Source of the DNA: JBKBMT01 sp046295655
Lineage (GTDB): Bacteria; Pseudomonadota; Alphaproteobacteria; Rhodobacterales; Rhodobacteraceae
Assembly: GCA_046295655.1 (NCBI GenBank)
Contig: JBKBMT010000023.1
Coordinates: 1-38,107, forward strand
Direction: 5' to 3'
Length of the DNA stretch: 38,107 nt
Position numbers and translations under genes: made by a program. Shown one piece after another: positions 15,829 through 26,130 of the stretch (position 1 is its first letter; each line of letters begins with the position of its first letter). The notes under the pieces were generated by a model. It was given only the letters and a program-made list of their open reading frames with translations, made no database searches and was not told the origin of the DNA.

Positions 15829-16317
15829 TCAGATCGCGGCGAGCATGGCCTCGCCGCCCGACACTTCGCAGTTGCCGGGGGAGTCCTCGGGGTGGAACAC
15901 CCGCACGACGCCGTCCTCGACATACATCGCATAGCGTTTCGACCGGCCGACCAGCCCGCGTGCGGGGGCGTCAAGGCCCATGCCTATCGACCGGGCGAAC
16001 TCGCCCTGCGGGTCGGACAGCATCCCGATGCCGGCCGCGGTCGCGCCTGTCGCCTCGCCCCAGGCTTTCATCACGAAGGGATCGTTGCCGGCGATGCAGT
16101 AGATCGCGTCGATGCCCCGTGCATCGAACTGGGTCTTGGTGCGCACGAAGCTCGGGACATGTGCGGAATGGCAGGTGGGCGTGAAGGCGCCGGGGACGGC
16201 GAACAGGATGATCCGCCGACCTGCGGTCAGCTCCGACAGTTTCACCTCCTCCGGTCCCTGCGGTCCGCTGCGCAGCACCACGGCCTCGGGCAGCCTGTCA
16301 CCCACCGAAATCGTCAT
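15829..16317 (-). CDS. Peroxiredoxin, Prx5 type
   Basis: Reduces hydrogen peroxide and organic peroxides in the cytosol, taking electrons from glutathione/glutaredoxin or thioredoxin. It has 162 residues. The active site is PGAFTPTCHSAHVPSF, with the peroxidatic Cys49 in the P-x-x-x-T-x-x-C motif (Pro42, Thr46); the later SKRYAMYVEDGVVR with its conserved Arg completes the site. KMTISVGD-type N-terminus and GNCEVSGGEAMLA C-terminus are standard; the C-terminal Cys in that motif could be a resolving or non-catalytic cysteine. The ATG at 16317 is used because an open frame continuing upstream shows no homology. It diverges from the ferredoxin reductase gene across a 76-base gap and leads rnhA. 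Confidence 0.94.
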   Translation of the reverse strand: MTISVGDRLPEAVVLRSGPQGPEEVKLSELTAGRRIILFAVPGAFTPTCHSAHVPSFVRTKTQFDARGIDAIYCIAGNDPFVMKAWGEATGATAAGIGMLSDPQGEFARSIGMGLDAPARGLVGRSKRYAMYVEDGVVRVFHPEDSPGNCEVSGGEAMLAAI

Positions 16318-16333
16318 CGTCCGTCCCCGTTTG

Positions 16334-16361
16334 TTGTCAATGCGGTGCCGCGGGATATAAG
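16334..16361 (+). promoter_or_regulatory. Sigma-70 promoter for the ferredoxin reductase gene
   Basis: TTGTCA at 16334-16339 and TATAAG at 16356-16361 are separated by 16 bases, each matching consensus at five of six positions. The -10 ends 32 bases before the ATG at 16394. It is among the best promoter matches in the window. Confidence 0.6.
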
Positions 16362-16393
16362 GCGGGGACCAAAAGGCGACCAGAGGGGACCGC

Positions 16394-17599
16394 ATGGACC
16401 GGATCGTGATCGTCGGCGCTGGGCAGGCAGGGGCTTCGCTTGCGTCCAGACTTCGCGCCGAAGGATTCGCGGGCAGCCTCACGCTGATCGGCGCGGAGCC
16501 GGTCGCCCCCTATCAGCGGCCGCCGCTGAGCAAGGCCTACCTGCTGGGAGAGATGCCGCTGGACAGGCTTCTGCTGCGCGCGCCGGAGTTCTGGGCCGCG
16601 CAGCAGATCGATCTGCGGACGGGCATCGCCGTCCGGTCGGTCGATCGCCAAACCCGTCGCGTCCTGCTGTCCGACGGCTCGGCGCTGCCCTATGACGCCC
16701 TGGCGCTGACCACCGGGGCTCGCCCCCGACGCCTGCCCATGGCGATCGGCGGATCGCTGAGTGGCGTCCACGTGGTGCGCAGCCTGGCAGATGTCGATGC
16801 CATGGCGCCGGAGTTCCGGTCCGGCCGGCAGGTGGCGATCGTCGGCGGCGGCTATATCGGGCTGGAGGCCGCGGCGGTTGCAGCGCAGCGCGGACTTGCC
16901 GTGACGGTGATCGAGGCTGCGCCGCGGATCCTGGCACGGGTCGCCTGCGCCGAAACGGCGGACTGGTTCCGGAGCCTGCACCGGTCGCACGGCGTGATCG
17001 TTCGCGAAGGCGTGGCGCTGGAGCGGCTCGAAGGTGAAGGACACGTCACCGGGGCGAGGTTGGCGGACGGAACCCTTGTCGGGGCGGATTTCGTGATCGT
17101 CGGAATCGGCATCCTCCCCGATACGGAACTTGCCGCGGCCGCCGGCCTTGCCATCCACGACGGAATTGCGACCGACGCATTCGGTCGCACCGACGATCCC
17201 GCGATCTGGGCGGCGGGGGATTGCGCCAGCTTTCCCCTTCAGCGCGGGCGGCTCCGGCTGGAAAGCGTCCCGAACGCCATCGACATGGCCGACTGCGTGG
17301 CGCGGAACATGCTGGGCGCGGCCGAGCCCTATTCCCCGAAGCCTTGGTTCTGGTCCGATCAGTACGATGTGAAGTTGCAGATCGCGGGGCTGGGGGCGGG
17401 CGCCGACCGGATCATCGTGCGCGACACCGCGCCAGCCCGCTCGCACTGGTATTATTCCGGCGAGCGGCTGATCGCGGTCGATGCGATGAACGACCCGCGC
17501 GCCTTCATGGTGGCCCGGCGCCTGATCGAGGACGGACGCACCCCGGCGCAGTCGGCGGTTGCGAATCCGGCCACCGACCTGCGCACATTGCTGGCCTAG
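16394..17599 (+). CDS. NAD(P)H-ferredoxin (rubredoxin/putidaredoxin-type) reductase
   Basis: A 401-residue FAD- and NAD-binding oxidoreductase that transfers electrons from NAD(P)H to a small redox partner. The N-terminal IVIVGAGQAGASLASRLR binds FAD, RPPLSKAYL follows it as in the rhodocoxin/putidaredoxin reductase group, VAIVGGGYIGLEAAAVAAQ (about residues 148-166) binds NAD(P)H, and IWAAGDCASF is the second FAD motif. The C-terminal reductase domain includes WFWSDQYDVKLQIAGL, usual for this group. The partner ferredoxin and any cytochrome P450 are not in the window. A good promoter lies just upstream and rsmD follows after three bases, so the two may be transcribed together without a shared role. 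A general oxidoreductase function is secure; the partner is unknown. Confidence 0.9.
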   Translation: MDRIVIVGAGQAGASLASRLRAEGFAGSLTLIGAEPVAPYQRPPLSKAYLLGEMPLDRLLLRAPEFWAAQQIDLRTGIAVRSVDRQTRRVLLSDGSALPYDALALTTGARPRRLPMAIGGSLSGVHVVRSLADVDAMAPEFRSGRQVAIVGGGYIGLEAAAVAAQRGLAVTVIEAAPRILARVACAETADWFRSLHRSHGVIVREGVALERLEGEGHVTGARLADGTLVGADFVIVGIGILPDTELAAAAGLAIHDGIATDAFGRTDDPAIWAAGDCASFPLQRGRLRLESVPNAIDMADCVARNMLGAAEPYSPKPWFWSDQYDVKLQIAGLGAGADRIIVRDTAPARSHWYYSGERLIAVDAMNDPRAFMVARRLIEDGRTPAQSAVANPATDLRTLLA

Positions 17600-17602
17600 A
17601 CC

Positions 17603-18205
17603 ATGCGGATCGTGGGTGGCAGCCATCGCGGTCTGCAACTGGCCGAAGTCGGGCCCGGGGATCCGGCCGCACATCTGCGCCCAACCTCGGACCGCGTCCG
17701 CGAGGCGATCTTCAATCTTCTTCTGCACGGCGGCCACGGCGATCCGGTGACCGGGGCGCGGGTGCTCGACCTTTTCGCCGGAACCGGCGCGCTGGGGTTG
17801 GAGGCGCTCAGCCGGGGCGCGGCACGGGTGGCCTTCGTCGATGACGGAGCTGCGGCGCGTGCACTCCTGCGCCGCAACATCGAACGGATGCGGGCCATGG
17901 GGGTTACCGATGTCTGGCGCCGCAATGCTGCGGATCTCGGTCCGAACCGGGGCGCCGGCTATGGTCTCGTCTTTCTCGACCCGCCTTATGGAATGCGTCT
18001 CGGCGAAGCGGCGCTTGCCTCGGCCGTTGCCGGGGGCTGGCTCGCCGCAGGTGCTATCATCGTCTGGGAAGAGGGGGCTCCCCCCCCGGTTCCGCCCGGT
18101 TTCACGCTGCTGGACCAACGCAGATACGGCGGCACGGTCGTCACGATCATTCGGGCCCCCGGCCAGAGCCCAGTGGCGCAGGACGGTGGCAGCACAGCGG
18201 GTTGA
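17603..18205 (+). CDS. rsmD: 16S rRNA (guanine(966)-N(2))-methyltransferase
   Basis: Methylates G966 of 16S rRNA with S-adenosylmethionine during assembly of the 30S subunit. A 200-residue protein with all RsmD landmarks: RIVGGSHRGLQL at the N-terminus, PTSDRVREAIFNLL, the SAM-binding LDLFAGTGALGLEALSRGA, and the catalytic FLDPPYG (the N/D-P-P-Y/F motif of base N-methyltransferases). The ATG at 17603 comes three bases after the ferredoxin reductase stop. Length is typical (about 185-200). The last residues after LLDQRRYGGTVVTIIR form a short, low-complexity tail. The gene converges with the DUF1223 gene 18 bases later. Confidence 0.94.
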   Translation: MRIVGGSHRGLQLAEVGPGDPAAHLRPTSDRVREAIFNLLLHGGHGDPVTGARVLDLFAGTGALGLEALSRGAARVAFVDDGAAARALLRRNIERMRAMGVTDVWRRNAADLGPNRGAGYGLVFLDPPYGMRLGEAALASAVAGGWLAAGAIIVWEEGAPPPVPPGFTLLDQRRYGGTVVTIIRAPGQSPVAQDGGSTAG

Positions 18206-18223
18206 GCGGGCCGAACCGGTCGC

Positions 18224-18940
18224 TCAGCGCAGCCGGCCTGCTGCCAGGATCCGGCCCGGGCCGTTCTCCTGGACGATGACGACCACCGGACGGTCGCCTT
18301 CGGCCGGCGTCTCGACCACCAGCGGCGCGGTTCCAGCCCATTCCGACACCGGGCGCCATTCGGTCACGACATTGTGGAAGGCAGCCGTGCGACCCGCATT
18401 CTCGCCCCGCTCGATGGTCATTTCGACCTCGGGCAGATAGCGGACCAGCTGCACCACCGCAGGCCGGTCGAGTGGCGGCTCGGCCCAGACCTCGATGCGC
18501 ACCATCTCGCCCAGCCATTCCAGCCGCAGATCGACCCGCGGATTTTCGGCGGCGCGACGGGCGATCTGCTCGGCGATCTGCTGCGGCTGATATCCCTGGA
18601 CGCGCGCCTGGCCGCCGACGATGAACTGCGGCGTGTAGATCATCTTCTCGCGGTGCGCCCGGGCATAGCGTTTCTGCCGCTCGGTGAACGCGGGCTGGGC
18701 GAACGGGTCGGCCCAGCCGAGATAGTCCCAGTAGTCGACATGCAGGGCCAGCGCGATGACATCGTCGCGCCGCGCAAGCTGGCCCATGAAATCATCTGCC
18801 GGCGGACAGGAGACGCAGCCCTGGGAAGTGTAAAGTTCGATCACGACCGGGCTGTGCGTCTGAGCCTCGGCGCCCCGGATCTGCCCTGCCAGCGCCCCGA
18901 TAAGGGCTGCGCCGACCAGTCCGAAGAACCGCCAATTCAT
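18224..18940 (-). CDS. Secreted DUF1223 thioredoxin-like protein
   Basis: A 238-residue exported protein of the DUF1223 family. Residues 1-27 form a signal peptide (FFGLVGAALIGALAGQ, cleavage after AEA). The mature start VVIELYTSQGCVSCPPAD has a thioredoxin-like fold with a CxxC motif (Cys42, Cys45), then HVDYWDYLGWADPF and YTPQFIVGGQ, which hold the conserved tryptophans and the cis-Pro. Family function is unknown; a periplasmic redox role is inferred from the CxxC and signal peptide. The ATG at 18940 is chosen because an upstream open frame has no homology. It diverges from acnA over 221 bases. Length and content are normal for the family. Confidence 0.9.
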   Translation of the reverse strand: MNWRFFGLVGAALIGALAGQIRGAEAQTHSPVVIELYTSQGCVSCPPADDFMGQLARRDDVIALALHVDYWDYLGWADPFAQPAFTERQKRYARAHREKMIYTPQFIVGGQARVQGYQPQQIAEQIARRAAENPRVDLRLEWLGEMVRIEVWAEPPLDRPAVVQLVRYLPEVEMTIERGENAGRTAAFHNVVTEWRPVSEWAGTAPLVVETPAEGDRPVVVIVQENGPGRILAAGRLR

Positions 18941-19041
18941 GCTTACGTCCCTGCTGCCGTGCCCGACCTGATTAGTCGAGCGCACCGCCCCGTTCCAATC
19001 AAGGTATTGCGAGGCTTCCTTGCAGAGAAAGGGCTGGATTT

Positions 19042-19062
19042 TTGGCATACAATTGCATACAA
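19042..19062 (+). promoter_or_regulatory. Two adjacent TTG(G)CATACAA repeats upstream of acnA
   Basis: TTGGCATACAA (19042-19052) is directly followed by TTGCATACAA (19053-19062), one helical turn apart. Each is a quasi-palindrome of the TTG-N4-CAA kind used by several GntR-type regulators. The repeats overlap TACAAT (19048-19053) and TACAAG (19058-19063), both possible -10 elements for acnA, about 100 bases before its start. The regulator is unknown. The rest of the 221-base gap shows no gene. Confidence 0.4.
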
Positions 19063-19161
19063 GCGCGGCGACGCCCTTGCCCGAACCGCGAATCGAAGGC
19101 ATTGAGCGGCTATTGAAAGCTCGGGCAGACAACCCGCCAGCCATTCCTCAGGAGGCCCCGA

Positions 19162-21933
<2,772 letters not shown>

Positions 21934-21987
21934 TCGCCCATCGGCACGGCAGCGCGCCGATTCGCAATGAGCGTCACATTTCGAAGC

Positions 21988-22016
21988 CGGGCCGCAGTCA
22001 GTCCGACTGCGGCCCG
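21988..22016 (+). terminator. Strong hairpin downstream of acnA
   Basis: A perfect 12-base stem (CGGGCCGCAGTC pairing with its complement) with a five-base loop lies 54 bases after the acnA stop. No T-rich run follows immediately, so it may need help or act as a 3'-end stabiliser, but the stem is strong enough for a probable terminator. Confidence 0.65.
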
Positions 22017-22064
22017 TTCGCATGGCCGTCACCTTGCCGCTTTTCTGCCTCCTCGCGCGCTGGT

Positions 22065-22125
22065 TCACCTGTCCTTTCCGACAGGTTCCGGGCCTCTCAC
22101 CTGTCCTTTTCGGCAGGTTCCCGGG
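22065..22125 (+). repeat. Two tandem copies of a hairpin-forming repeat
   Basis: A unit of about 28 bases beginning TCACCTGTCCTTT occurs twice with a 32-base period (from about 22065 and 22097). Each copy folds: ACCTGTC (22067-22073) pairs with GACAGGT (22080-22086) perfectly, and ACCTGTC (22099-22105) pairs with GGCAGGT (22112-22118) with one G-T pair, both with six-base loops. The substitution in the second copy keeps pairing, as expected of selected RNA structure. They could be protein-binding sites or leader structure for the small gene that follows. I do not recognise the family. Confidence 0.55.
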
Positions 22126-22205
22126 AAGGGGTCGAAACCCACTGTTTCCGTCTCGGTCCCAAGGTTTTTTAAGACTTTTCAACGTTATCGCGGCATAATG
22201 GGGCC

Positions 22206-22346
22206 ATGATGAAATCCCGGTCCCAGCTCATGTCCCGCCCCGCAATCACCAGTTCCGCAGCCGCGTCGCGCGCCCTTCCGCTCCCGTCCTTTCCGATCGG
22301 CGAGTGGATGATCGCCCTGGCGCTTCTGATGATCGTCACGAGTTAG
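22206..22346 (+). CDS. Probable 46-residue small protein
   Basis: An open frame of 46 codons, beginning with two ATG codons (22206, 22209), ends TAG at 22346. The N-terminal half is basic and rich in Ser, Arg and Pro (MMKSRSQLMS at the start); the C-terminal end GEWMIALALLMIVTS is hydrophobic, suggesting membrane association. A GGGG run sits just before the start; a CATAAT sits at 22194-22199, so the transcript might be nearly leaderless. A strong hairpin with T tract follows at 22377-22413, about 30 bases after the stop, which fits a stand-alone small gene between aconitase and pyruvate carboxylase. Function unknown; I do not recognise it. Coding potential rests on composition and context only. 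Confidence 0.5.
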   Translation: MMKSRSQLMSRPAITSSAAASRALPLPSFPIGEWMIALALLMIVTS

Positions 22347-22376
22347 ATCTGTAATGGTGTCTTGGTAACGGTGTCG

Positions 22377-22413
22377 CGATGACGCCCGGAACGGGGCGGG
22401 CGTCATCGTAGTT
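22377..22413 (+). terminator. Intrinsic terminator after the small gene
   Basis: A perfect 11-base stem, CGATGACGCCC (22377-22387) with its complement at 22398-22408, has a ten-base loop and is followed by GTAGTTTTAG. It is the best intrinsic terminator between acnA and pyc. From here to 22564 no gene is seen, only the probable pyc leader. Confidence 0.7.
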
Positions 22414-22564
22414 TTAGCCCGCCTGATCGGATGCCGCGCTGCTGCCCGTCCTGAACGGACCTTGCGACCGCCGATCGCTCGACGCGATGCGAACCGCGTC
22501 GGAAACCTTGCGCTGCACCGCAGCGCCACTAGAGTGCGCCCCACCACAGCGGGAGGAGGCGCAG

Positions 22565-25500
22565 ATGAGCCGGTTCGGAAAGATTCTCGTGGCCAACCGG
22601 GGCGAAATCGCCATCCGGGTCATGCGCGCGGCCAACGAGCTGGGCAAGCGCACGGTTGCGGTCTTTGCCGAAGAGGACAAGCTGTCGCTGCACCGCTTCA
22701 AGGCCGACGAGGCCTACCGCATCGGCGAGGGGCTGGGCCCCGTCGGGGCCTATCTGTCGATCCCCGAGATCATTCGCGTTGCCCGCGACTGCGGGGCGGA
22801 CGCGATCCATCCCGGCTATGGCCTTCTCTCCGAGAACCCCGAATTCGTCGAAGCCTGCTCCGCGGCCGGGATTGCCTTCATCGGCCCGACGGCCGCGACG
22901 ATGCGGGCACTGGGCGACAAGGCCAGCGCCCGCCGCGTCGCCATCGAGGCCGGCGTGCCAGTGATCCCGGCCACCGAGGTCTTGGGCGATGACATGGCCG
23001 CGATCCGCCGCGAGGCGGAACGGATCGGCTATCCGCTGATGCTCAAGGCATCCTGGGGCGGCGGCGGGCGGGGCATGCGGCCGATCGCCGGGCCGGACGA
23101 GTTGGAGGCCAAGGTCCGCGAGGGCCGGCGCGAGGCCGAGGCCGCATTCGGCAACGGCGAAGGCTATCTCGAACGGATGATCGAGCGCGCGCGCCATGTC
23201 GAGGTGCAGATTCTCGGCGATACCCACGGCGGTCTCTATCACCTTTTCGAGCGCGACTGCTCGGTGCAGCGACGCAACCAGAAGGTCGTCGAACGGGCGC
23301 CCGCCCCTTACCTGACCGACACCCAGCGCGCCGAGATTTGCGAACTTGGCCTGCGCATCGGCCGCGCAGTCGGATATCGGAACGCGGGCACGGTCGAGTT
23401 CCTGATGGATATGTCCAGCGGAGCCTTCTATTTCATCGAGGTCAATCCCCGGATCCAGGTCGAGCATACCGTGACCGAAGAGGTGACGGGCATCGACATC
23501 GTCCGCGCCCAGATCCTGATCGCCGAGGGCGCGACCCTCGCCGAGGCGACCGGCGCGGCATCTCAGACCGATGTCCGTCTCAACGGGCATGCGATCCAGT
23601 GCCGCGTCACAACGGAGGATCCGCAGAACAACTTCATCCCCGACTACGGTCGCATCACCGCCTATCGCGGCGCGACCGGCATGGGCATCCGACTGGACGG
23701 CGGGACGGCATATTCGGGTGCGGTCATCACGCGCTACTACGACAGCCTTCTGGAAAAGGTAACCGCCTGGGCGCCGACGCCCGAAATGGCGATCGCACGG
23801 ATCGACCGGGCGCTGCGCGAGTTCCGCATCCGCGGCGTCGCGACCAACATCGCCTTCGTCGAGAACCTGTTGAAGCACCCGACCTTCCTGGCGAACGAAT
23901 ACCATACGAAATTCATCGACACGACGCCCGAGCTGTTCCAGTTCCGCCGTCGGCGCGACCGGGCGACGAAGATCCTCACCTACATCGCCGACGTGACGGT
24001 AAACGGACATCCCGAGACCGCAGGCCGGCCGAAACCGGCCCTGGCCCGAACCCCGCGCCCGCCCGCCCGCCGCACCGAGACGCCGCCGCCGGGCAGCGCC
24101 GACCTTCTGCGCGCGAAAGGGCCGCAAGCCGTGGCCGACTGGATGCTGGGGCAGACGCGGCTGCTGATCACCGACACCACGATGCGCGACGCCCATCAGA
24201 GCCTGCTGGCGACGCGGATGCGCAGCCTCGACATGATCCGGGTCGCGCCGGCCTATGCGACGAACCTGCCTACCCTGTTTTCGGTCGAGTGCTGGGGCGG
24301 GGCGACCTTCGACGTGGCCTATCGGTTCCTTCAGGAATGTCCCTGGCAACGCCTGCGCGATCTGCGCGCCGCAATGCCGAACCTGTTGACGCAGATGCTG
24401 CTGCGGGCCTCGAACGGGGTCGGCTACACGAACTACCCCGACAACGTGGTGCGGTCCTTCGTGTTCCAGGCCGCCGATACCGGCGTCGATGTGTTCCGCG
24501 TCTTCGATTCGCTCAACTGGGTCGAGAACATGCGGGTCGCCATGGATGCGGTGCAGGAGGCTGGGAAGGTCTGCGAGGGCACGATCTGCTATACCGGTGA
24601 CCTGCTGGATCCCGCGCGGCCGAAATACGACCTGGCCTATTACCTGAAGATGGCGCGTGATCTTCGCGACGCCGGCGCGCATGTGCTGGGGGTGAAGGAC
24701 ATGGCGGGTCTGCTGAAGCCTGCCGCCGCGCGGATCCTGATCCGCGCGCTGAAGGAGGAAGTCGGGCTGCCGATTCACTTCCACACCCATGACACGGCCG
24801 GGATCGCCAGCGCCACGATCCTCGCCGCCGCCGAGGCGGGGGTCGATGCGGTCGACTGCGCCATGGACGCGCTGTCGGGCAACACCAGCCAGGCGACGCT
24901 CGGCACCATCGTCGAGGCACTGAAAGGCACCGAACGGGATACGGGGCTCGACATCGCCGCTGTCCGCGCGATCTCGGACTATTGGGAAGCGGTGCGTGGC
25001 CATTACGCGGCCTTCGAATCCGGGATGCAGGCCCCTTCGTCCGAGGTCTATCTGCACGAGATGCCCGGCGGGCAGTTCACCAACCTCAAGGCGCAGGCCC
25101 GGGCACTGGGCCTCGAATCGCGCTGGCACGAGGTTGCGCAGGCCTATGCCGATGTGAACGCGATGTTCGGCGATATCGTGAAGGTCACGCCATCGTCCAA
25201 GGTCGTGGGCGACATGGCGCTGATGATGGTCGCCCAGGGACTGACCCGAGCTCAGGTCGAGGACCCAGAGGTCGAGGTCGCCTTTCCCGACTCGGTGATC
25301 GACATGTTCCGCGGAAATCTCGGCCAGCCTCCGGGCGGCTGGCCGGAGCGGATCCTGCGCAAGGTGCTGAAGGGCGAGGCGCCGCTGACCGAGCGGCCGG
25401 GAAAGCGCCTGCCCCCCGTCGATCTGGAAGGGACACGCGCGGACCTGCTTGCGAAGGTGCGCGAGAATGCCGGCGAGGATGGCGAGAACGAACAGATCGA

Positions 25501-26032
25501 CGACGAGGATCTGAATGGCTATCTGATGTATCCCAAGGTGTTTCTCGAGTATCGTCAGCGCCACGCCGTCTACGGGCCGGTCCGCACCCTGCCCACGCGC
25601 ACCTTCTTCTACGGTATGGAGCCGGGCGAGGAGATCACCGCAGAGATCGACCCCGGAAAGACGCTGGAGATCCGTCTCCAGGCCGTGGGCGAGACCGGCG
25701 AGGACGGCGACGTGCGGGTGTTCTTCGAGCTGAACGGCCAGCCGCGCGTGGTGCGCGTCCCGAACCGCGCGGTCAAGACGGCCACCGCCCGGCGCGCCAA
25801 GGCCGCCGAGGGAAACCCTGCCCATGTCGGCGCCCCGATGCCTGGCTCGGTCGCCAGCATCGGGGTGCGGGAAGGCCAGAAGGTGCGGCCGGGCGACCTG
25901 CTTCTGACCATCGAGGCAATGAAGATGGAAACCGGTCTGCACGCCGACCGCGAAGGGGTGGTCAAGGCCGTCCATGTGACCGCCGGCGCACAGGTCGAGG
26001 CAAAGGATCTTCTGGTCGAATTCGAAGGCTGA
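22565..26032 (+). CDS. pyc: Pyruvate carboxylase
   Basis: Carboxylates pyruvate to oxaloacetate with bicarbonate, ATP and biotin, refilling the TCA cycle in the cytosol. It has 1155 residues, the normal single-chain length. Domains in order: biotin carboxylase (about residues 1-450; FGKILVANRGEIAIRV, the glycine-rich KASWGGGGRGMR, and EVNPRIQVEHTVTEEVTG), carboxyltransferase (about 535-810; DTTMRDAHQSLLATR, and HFHTHDTAG metal ligands), PC tetramerisation region, and biotinyl domain with EAMKME, where Lys1120 carries biotin. The ATG at 22565 has GGAGGAGG upstream; an in-frame start at 22487 lacks homology. A long open frame on the opposite strand is a GC-rich shadow. No frameshift is seen. 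Confidence 0.98.
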   Translation: MSRFGKILVANRGEIAIRVMRAANELGKRTVAVFAEEDKLSLHRFKADEAYRIGEGLGPVGAYLSIPEIIRVARDCGADAIHPGYGLLSENPEFVEACSAAGIAFIGPTAATMRALGDKASARRVAIEAGVPVIPATEVLGDDMAAIRREAERIGYPLMLKASWGGGGRGMRPIAGPDELEAKVREGRREAEAAFGNGEGYLERMIERARHVEVQILGDTHGGLYHLFERDCSVQRRNQKVVERAPAPYLTDTQRAEICELGLRIGRAVGYRNAGTVEFLMDMSSGAFYFIEVNPRIQVEHTVTEEVTGIDIVRAQILIAEGATLAEATGAASQTDVRLNGHAIQCRVTTEDPQNNFIPDYGRITAYRGATGMGIRLDGGTAYSGAVITRYYDSLLEKVTAWAPTPEMAIARIDRALREFRIRGVATNIAFVENLLKHPTFLANEYHTKFIDTTPELFQFRRRRDRATKILTYIADVTVNGHPETAGRPKPALARTPRPPARRTETPPPGSADLLRAKGPQAVADWMLGQTRLLITDTTMRDAHQSLLATRMRSLDMIRVAPAYATNLPTLFSVECWGGATFDVAYRFLQECPWQRLRDLRAAMPNLLTQMLLRASNGVGYTNYPDNVVRSFVFQAADTGVDVFRVFDSLNWVENMRVAMDAVQEAGKVCEGTICYTGDLLDPARPKYDLAYYLKMARDLRDAGAHVLGVKDMAGLLKPAAARILIRALKEEVGLPIHFHTHDTAGIASATILAAAEAGVDAVDCAMDALSGNTSQATLGTIVEALKGTERDTGLDIAAVRAISDYWEAVRGHYAAFESGMQAPSSEVYLHEMPGGQFTNLKAQARALGLESRWHEVAQAYADVNAMFGDIVKVTPSSKVVGDMALMMVAQGLTRAQVEDPEVEVAFPDSVIDMFRGNLGQPPGGWPERILRKVLKGEAPLTERPGKRLPPVDLEGTRADLLAKVRENAGEDGENEQIDDEDLNGYLMYPKVFLEYRQRHAVYGPVRTLPTRTFFYGMEPGEEITAEIDPGKTLEIRLQAVGETGEDGDVRVFFELNGQPRVVRVPNRAVKTATARRAKAAEGNPAHVGAPMPGSVASIGVREGQKVRPGDLLLTIEAMKMETGLHADREGVVKAVHVTAGAQVEAKDLLVEFEG

Positions 26033-26074
26033 GCCGTGTCGGATTCCGGCTGCCAAGCGTCGGGCCGGCCTTTC

Positions 26075-26095
26075 GCCGCGACCCGCTTTCGCGGC
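26075..26095 (+). terminator. Hairpin after pyc
   Basis: A perfect seven-base stem (GCCGCGA/TCGCGGC) with a seven-base loop lies 43 bases after the pyc stop and 36 bases before the next ATG. No T tract follows, so it is a weak terminator or structural candidate only. Confidence 0.35.
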
Positions 26096-26130
26096 ATTGA
26101 TGGCCGGGGCGGTTGCGGGGAGACGAGATC

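Noticed and set aside
16334..16340. TTGACA on the minus strand in front of the peroxiredoxin gene
   Set aside because: A -10 at normal spacing would fall inside the peroxiredoxin start, so it cannot be its promoter. On the plus strand the overlapping bases form the ferredoxin reductase -35.
19042..19062. CRISPR-like direct repeats upstream of acnA
   Set aside because: Only two short abutting copies without spacers; best seen as an operator.
22529..26056. A continuous open frame of about 1175 codons on the minus strand opposite pyruvate carboxylase
   Set aside because: It is antisense to a well-supported gene, has no recognisable domains, and the GC-rich third positions of pyc remove stop codons on the opposite strand. 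It is a shadow.
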